From assembly GCA_945901195.1 (NCBI GenBank), contig CAMDKB010000158.1, positions 1 to 9,429 on the forward strand: 9,429 bases of DNA. The letters run 5' to 3'. Under the pieces are notes generated by a model. It saw only the letters and a list, made by a program, of their open reading frames with translations. It had not been told where the DNA came from and ran no database searches. Origin of the DNA: Rhizobium sp. Q54. Lineage in GTDB: Bacteria; Pseudomonadota; Alphaproteobacteria; Rhizobiales; Beijerinckiaceae. Below are positions 6,723-9,429 of the stretch, one piece after another. Both the position numbers and the translations under genes were made by a program. How positions within the stretch are numbered: the stretch's first letter is position 1; every line of letters starts with the position of its first letter.

Positions 6723-6737
6723 GGGGCCAAACGCCCC
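6723..6737 (+). repeat. Small leader hairpin upstream of thrB
   Basis: GGGGC (6723-6727), loop CAAAC and GCCCC (6733-6737) form a perfect 5-base-pair stem at the start of the predicted thrB transcript, followed by CCCCGGGG. It might stabilise the 5' end or affect initiation. No leader peptide rich in threonine or isoleucine codons is visible, so attenuation of the enteric type is not supported. Confidence 0.35.
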
Positions 6738-6757
6738 GGGGAAGATTCGGACGCGTT

Positions 6758-7723
6758 ATGGCCGTTTACACTGAAGTCAGCGACGACGAACTGACTGCCT
6801 TTCTGGCTGGATATGACATTGGCCAGCTTTTGTCCTGCAAGGGCATTGCCGAAGGCGTCGAGAATTCCAATTTCCTGCTGCATACCGGCGCAGGCTTTTT
6901 CATCCTTACACTTTATGAAAAACGCGTTGATGAAAACGACCTGCCGTTTTTTCTCGGGCTGATGGATCACCTGTCCGAACGTGGCCTCTCCTGCCCCCGC
7001 CCGGTGCATGACAACAACGGCCTGGCGCTCGGAACGCTCGCAGGACGCCGGGCCGCCATCGTGACGTTTCTGGATGGGCTGTCGGTCAAACGGCCTGAAG
7101 CCAAGCATTGCGCGATGGTGGGAGAAAGCCTCGCGCGGCTGCATCAGGCGGGCGACAACTTTCACATAAAGCGCCGGAATGCGCTCTCGGTCGATGCCTG
7201 GCCGGGATTGTTTCATTCGGCCGAAGCGCGCGCAGATGGCGTATTACCCGGCCTTGCGGTCGCAGTCGCCCAGGAGCTCAGCCATCTCGAACAGAACTGG
7301 CCGAAGGGTCTGCCATCAGGCGTCATCCACGCGGATTTGTTTCCCGACAATGTATTTTTTCTATCGGGGCAATTGTCTGGAGTTATCGACTTCTACTTCG
7401 CCTGCAATGACTTTCTTGCCTACGATCTGGCAGTCTGCCTCAACGCCTGGTGTTTTGAACTGGATGCCTCTTTCAACATCACCAAGGGCATGGCGATGCT
7501 CTCTGGTTATCAACGTGTGCGCAAACTTGAAGCGGCAGAGGTCGAGGCGCTCCCGGTGCTGGCGCGAGGGGCCGCTCTTCGCTTCATGCTGACTCGGCTT
7601 GTTGACTGGCTGAACGTGCCGGAAGGCGCGCTTGTCAAACCGAAAGACCCGATGGAATACGTCAAGAAAATGCGCTTTCATCAGCATGTCACGGGCGCAC
7701 GCGATTACGGATTGCTGCAATGA
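6758..7723 (+). CDS. thrB: Homoserine kinase, APH-fold type (ThrB, 321 aa)
   Basis: The enzyme phosphorylates homoserine to O-phosphohomoserine with ATP, the penultimate step of threonine synthesis, in the cytoplasm. It belongs to the aminoglycoside-phosphotransferase (choline kinase-like) fold rather than the GHMP fold of enteric ThrB; this type is usual in alphaproteobacteria and pseudomonads. The opening MAVYTEVSDDELTAFLAGYD and GVENSNFLL (33-41, nucleotide-binding loop) are typical. The catalytic loop HADLFPDN (191-198) supplies Asp193 and Asn198, and Asp211 in VIDFYFA is the metal ligand. Length is normal. The ATG at 6758 was chosen on the conserved N-terminus; only a distant GGGGAAG precedes it. 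The frame is open upstream to 6395, but that extension is antisense to the EamA gene. Its TGA overlaps the rnhA ATG (ATGA), so the two are a coupled operon. Confidence 0.95.
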   Translation: MAVYTEVSDDELTAFLAGYDIGQLLSCKGIAEGVENSNFLLHTGAGFFILTLYEKRVDENDLPFFLGLMDHLSERGLSCPRPVHDNNGLALGTLAGRRAAIVTFLDGLSVKRPEAKHCAMVGESLARLHQAGDNFHIKRRNALSVDAWPGLFHSAEARADGVLPGLAVAVAQELSHLEQNWPKGLPSGVIHADLFPDNVFFLSGQLSGVIDFYFACNDFLAYDLAVCLNAWCFELDASFNITKGMAMLSGYQRVRKLEAAEVEALPVLARGAALRFMLTRLVDWLNVPEGALVKPKDPMEYVKKMRFHQHVTGARDYGLLQ

Positions 7724-8166
7724 CCGCGCGTGTCGTGATTTATACCGATGGCGCATGTTCGGGAAATCCCGGCCCCGGCGGCTGGGGTGCGATTCTCACT
7801 TTCAACGGTGTGCAAAAAGAACTCTCCGGTGGCGAAGCGCTGACGACCAACAACCGTATGGAGCTGATGGCCGCCATATCCGCTCTTGAGGCTTTGAAAC
7901 GCGCCTGCGATATCGATCTGTGGACGGATTCGGAATATTTGCGCGACGGCATCATGAGTTGGATGAAGGGCTGGAAGCGCAACGGCTGGAAGACTGCAGA
8001 CAAGAAGCCGGTCAAGAATGTAGAACTTTGGCAGCGTCTTGATGAAGCTGCGGCCACGCACAATGTCGAATGGCATTGGGTCAAGGGCCACGCCGGCCAC
8101 GAAATGAATGAACGCGCCGACGAACTGGCACGCGCCGGCATGGCCCCGTTCAAAGTTAAACGATAG
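7720..8166 (+). CDS. rnhA: Ribonuclease HI (RnhA, 148 aa)
   Basis: Ribonuclease HI cuts the RNA strand of RNA-DNA hybrids, removing R-loops and primer RNA. The 148 residues align with E. coli RNase HI in length and active-site numbering: Asp10 (YTDGACSGNPGPGGWG), Glu48 (NNRMELMA), Asp70 (DLWTDSEY), His124 (VKGHAGH) and Asp134 (NERADELA). The basic protrusion, WMKGWKRNGWKTADKKPVKN (81-100), is also present, so this is a complete type 1 enzyme. The ATG overlaps the thrB stop as ATGA, a pairing common in Rhizobiales, and translation is probably coupled. No separate promoter is apparent. The next gene begins 48 bases after the stop. Confidence 0.97.
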   Translation: MTARVVIYTDGACSGNPGPGGWGAILTFNGVQKELSGGEALTTNNRMELMAAISALEALKRACDIDLWTDSEYLRDGIMSWMKGWKRNGWKTADKKPVKNVELWQRLDEAAATHNVEWHWVKGHAGHEMNERADELARAGMAPFKVKR

Positions 8167-8187
8167 CGCGCACAATCAAAATCGCGC
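8166..8187 (+). repeat. GCGCG/CGCGC inverted repeat after rnhA
   Basis: GCGCG at 8166-8170 and CGCGC at 8183-8187 can pair across a 12-base loop in the 48-base gap between rnhA and the binding-protein gene. There is no T-run after it. It is a weak candidate for partial termination or processing, and readthrough into the next gene is equally likely. Confidence 0.2.
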
Positions 8188-8214
8188 GGCGCAAAGCAAG
8201 CATAGGAGAAATCA

Positions 8215-9231
8215 ATGAAACGTTTGACCTGCGCAATCGCTGCAACTGGTTCTCTGCTCTGTTCCGCGGCTCATGCACAAGACGATTTCTACAAGGGCAA
8301 GACAATCAATCTCATCATCGGTTCGGCGGAATCAGGCATGTATGATTCCGGCGGGCGACTGATGGCGCGCTTGCTGCCACGGTATATTCCCGGCGCGCCG
8401 ACCATCGTGCCCCGCAACATGCCCGGCGCCTCCAGCGTGATCGCGGCTGAGAACATCTACAATCTGGCCCCAAAGGACGGGTTGACGCTCGGCACCGTGC
8501 AGCCTTCCATCGTGCTCAATAAAGTGCTCGACCCCAAGGCGCGATATGCGCCGGAAAATTATACATGGATTGGCCGCGTGCAGCCCGTGACGCTTGTCGG
8601 CGTGAGTTGGCATTCCTCCGGCGTGGTAAAAGCGGAAGAAGCGAAGTCAAAGGCCATACCGATGGGCGCGAGCGGCGCGTCGGGCACATCGGCCATGGTG
8701 CCCTGGGCGCTCAATGCGCTCACCGGAACAAAATACAATGTGATCCGCGGTTACCAATCCTCCCGTCAGCAGATTCTTGCGATGGAGAAAGGCGAACTTG
8801 GCGGCGTCGGCTCCACGGGCCTTACCGATATACTCGCGCGCAAGGACTGGACCGAGGGCGGGCTGGTGAAATTTCTTTATGCGATTTCACGCACACGCAG
8901 CAAGCATTTGCCTGATGTACCCGCGCTGGTGGAACTGGCCGGCGATGACGTCGCGCGTAGCGTATTGGGCATGCTCGGTAGCGTCTCCGACGTCGGCCAG
9001 ACTGTCATGGGGCCGCCGGGCATGGACGCGGGACGCGCCGTTATATTGCGCCATGCGTTTGACGCGCTGATGAAAGATGCCGAGTTCATTTCGGAAGCAG
9101 CGAAACTCACCATCGATGTCGAGCCGCTCGACGCCGCGGCATTGGGAAAGCTTGTGGCAGCCAGCGTCACCGCCCCTGATGAAATCATGGACAAATTGCG
9201 TGAAGTCACCCGCCCGCCCGAAGGGGGCTAG
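8215..9231 (+). CDS. TctC/Bug-type extracytoplasmic substrate-binding protein (338 aa)
   Basis: This is a periplasmic binding protein of the tripartite tricarboxylate transporter (TctC/Bug) family, which captures carboxylates or related small molecules for a TctA-TctB permease. A signal peptide is clear: MKR, a hydrophobic stretch and AHA before QDD, with cleavage after about residue 22. The mature protein begins DDFYKGKTINLIIG, with the family motifs GGRLMARLLPRYIPG (46-60), IVPRNMPGASS (64-74), YTWIGR (about 115-120) and VIRGYQSSRQQILAMEKGEL (about 175-194). AGGAG at 8204-8208 lies 6 bases before the ATG. The length is normal or slightly long. No tctA or tctB gene is in the window; many Bug proteins are encoded alone. 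Oddity: the TAG stop coincides with the apparent tip of the IS630 element, so a few native C-terminal residues may have been replaced or lost. It may be cotranscribed with thrB-rnhA. Confidence 0.9.
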   Translation: MKRLTCAIAATGSLLCSAAHAQDDFYKGKTINLIIGSAESGMYDSGGRLMARLLPRYIPGAPTIVPRNMPGASSVIAAENIYNLAPKDGLTLGTVQPSIVLNKVLDPKARYAPENYTWIGRVQPVTLVGVSWHSSGVVKAEEAKSKAIPMGASGASGTSAMVPWALNALTGTKYNVIRGYQSSRQQILAMEKGELGGVGSTGLTDILARKDWTEGGLVKFLYAISRTRSKHLPDVPALVELAGDDVARSVLGMLGSVSDVGQTVMGPPGMDAGRAVILRHAFDALMKDAEFISEAAKLTIDVEPLDAAALGKLVAASVTAPDEIMDKLREVTRPPEGG

Positions 9232-9429
9232 TGCCCCGGGTCACTCGAACTGAGGGTACAACCTCTTCAGCTTAACGCGTGCGTTGGCAGTTGTGAATTG
9301 CCAATCTGCTTTGGCGTTGTGCTTGTTGCGCTTGTCTTGCCACGCGGCGACTTCGTTACTGAGCGTTTGCTTGTCGGGTATTCGACGGTCGAGGCATTGA
9401 TGAGCGAGAACGCCGAGTTCTGATTCAGC
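9231..9429 (-). mobile_element. Right IS630-type insertion sequence, 3' end
   Basis: The 3' end of an IS630 element whose transposase gene reads leftwards and whose bulk lies beyond the right edge. The transposase stop (9241-9243) is only 10 bases from the end of the tctC-like gene, so the element's tip must lie at about 9231. The tip 9231-9244 is an imperfect palindrome (GTG, one mismatch, CCCGGG core, CAC). A TA at 9229-9230 immediately outside fits the TA target of IS630 elements. The other tip is not in the window, so target duplication cannot be tested. Confidence 0.6.
9241..9429 (-). CDS. IS630 family transposase, C-terminal fragment (62 aa in window)
   Basis: Read on the minus strand from the right edge to a TGA at 9243-9241, this gives 62 codons: AESELGVLAHQCLDRRIPDK at the start, then WQDKRNKHNAKADWQFTTA and ending VKLKRLYPQFE. 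This is the characteristic C-terminal tail of a large IS630 transposase group, in which the AESELGVL and KADWQFTT segments follow the last catalytic acidic residue of the DDE domain. The reading frame is intact here; the catalytic domain lies outside the window. Its family ending differs from what I would expect for the transposase whose start is at 58, so the two fragments are probably different elements of the same family in the same orientation. Confidence 0.85.
   Translation of the reverse strand, partial: AESELGVLAHQCLDRRIPDKQTLSNEVAAWQDKRNKHNAKADWQFTTANARVKLKRLYPQFE

Noticed and set aside
6395..6757. Upstream extension of the thrB frame to 442 residues
   Set aside because: The extension is antisense to the EamA gene and of unlikely composition. 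The conserved homoserine kinase N-terminus begins at the ATG at 6758.
6718..6757. Threonine attenuator leader peptide upstream of thrB
   Set aside because: No short open frame with threonine or isoleucine codon runs, and no terminator/antiterminator pair, fits in the 40-base leader.
6665..7216. Upstream extension of the EamA reading frame to 493 residues
   Set aside because: The extra 184 residues are antisense to thrB, lack membrane character and bypass a good ribosome binding site and start at 6664.
1..9429. Composite transposon: two IS630 copies flanking the whole region
   Set aside because: The two transposase fragments appear to belong to different IS630 subgroups, and the genes between them are mostly core housekeeping genes. 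IS630 elements are also not typical composite-transposon builders.
1..9429. Circular molecule, with the two transposase fragments joining across the ends
   Set aside because: Joining base 1 to base 9429 would give a transposase of about 81 residues lacking the catalytic domain, and the frames do not meet: 19 codons plus one base on the left, a whole-codon frame on the right.
1..9429. CRISPR array, tRNA, rRNA, phage genes or a defence system
   Set aside because: No regularly spaced repeats, no cloverleaf sequence and no recognisable phage or defence gene were seen on either strand; all longer coding regions belong to known families.

Overview
The window looks like an ordinary chromosomal stretch of an alphaproteobacterium, most likely of the Rhizobiales (Hyphomicrobiales). 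The grounds are the family-level character of the proteins, the ispH / thrB / rnhA neighbourhood, the aminoglycoside-phosphotransferase-type homoserine kinase, a Flp pilin, a DUF937 protein, a TctC-type binding protein and IS630 transposases. By eye the GC content is moderately high. Genus cannot be told from the sequence alone.

Layout, left to right. At 1-58 is the N-terminus of an IS630-type transposase reading leftwards out of the window, with its leader up to about 130. A very short Flp pilin gene follows (182-346, +), convergent with a glycine-rich DUF937 gene (371-1198, -). Next is a two-gene leftward operon: a CPA2/Kef-type cation:proton antiporter with a C-terminal RCK domain (2669-4504, GTG start), translationally coupled by a GTGA overlap to a MATE-family efflux transporter (1311-2672, GTG start). 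A 133-base divergent promoter region separates this operon from ispH (4638-5612, +), the last enzyme of the MEP isoprenoid pathway. An EamA/DMT transporter lies on the opposite strand (5735-6664, -), convergent with ispH and divergent from thrB. Then thrB (homoserine kinase, 6758-7723, +) overlaps rnhA (ribonuclease HI, 7720-8166, +) by four bases. A secreted TctC/Bug-type binding protein gene (8215-9231, +) follows. The window ends in the C-terminus of a second, different IS630 transposase (9241-9429, -), whose element tip appears to coincide with the stop codon of the tctC-like gene.

How the genes relate: ispH, thrB and rnhA are housekeeping genes for isoprenoids, threonine and RNA-DNA hybrid removal. 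The membrane genes (Kef-like antiporter, MATE exporter, EamA transporter) concern ion homeostasis and efflux. The Flp pilin and the binding protein are orphans, since their usual partners (tad assembly genes; tctA/tctB permease genes) are not here, and each sits beside an IS630 fragment. No stretch longer than about 130 bases lacks a gene. I see no tRNA, rRNA, CRISPR array or convincing new system. The more interesting points are the IS/stop-codon junction, the repeated LLG motifs of the DUF937 protein, the orphan Flp pilin and the control region in front of ispH.
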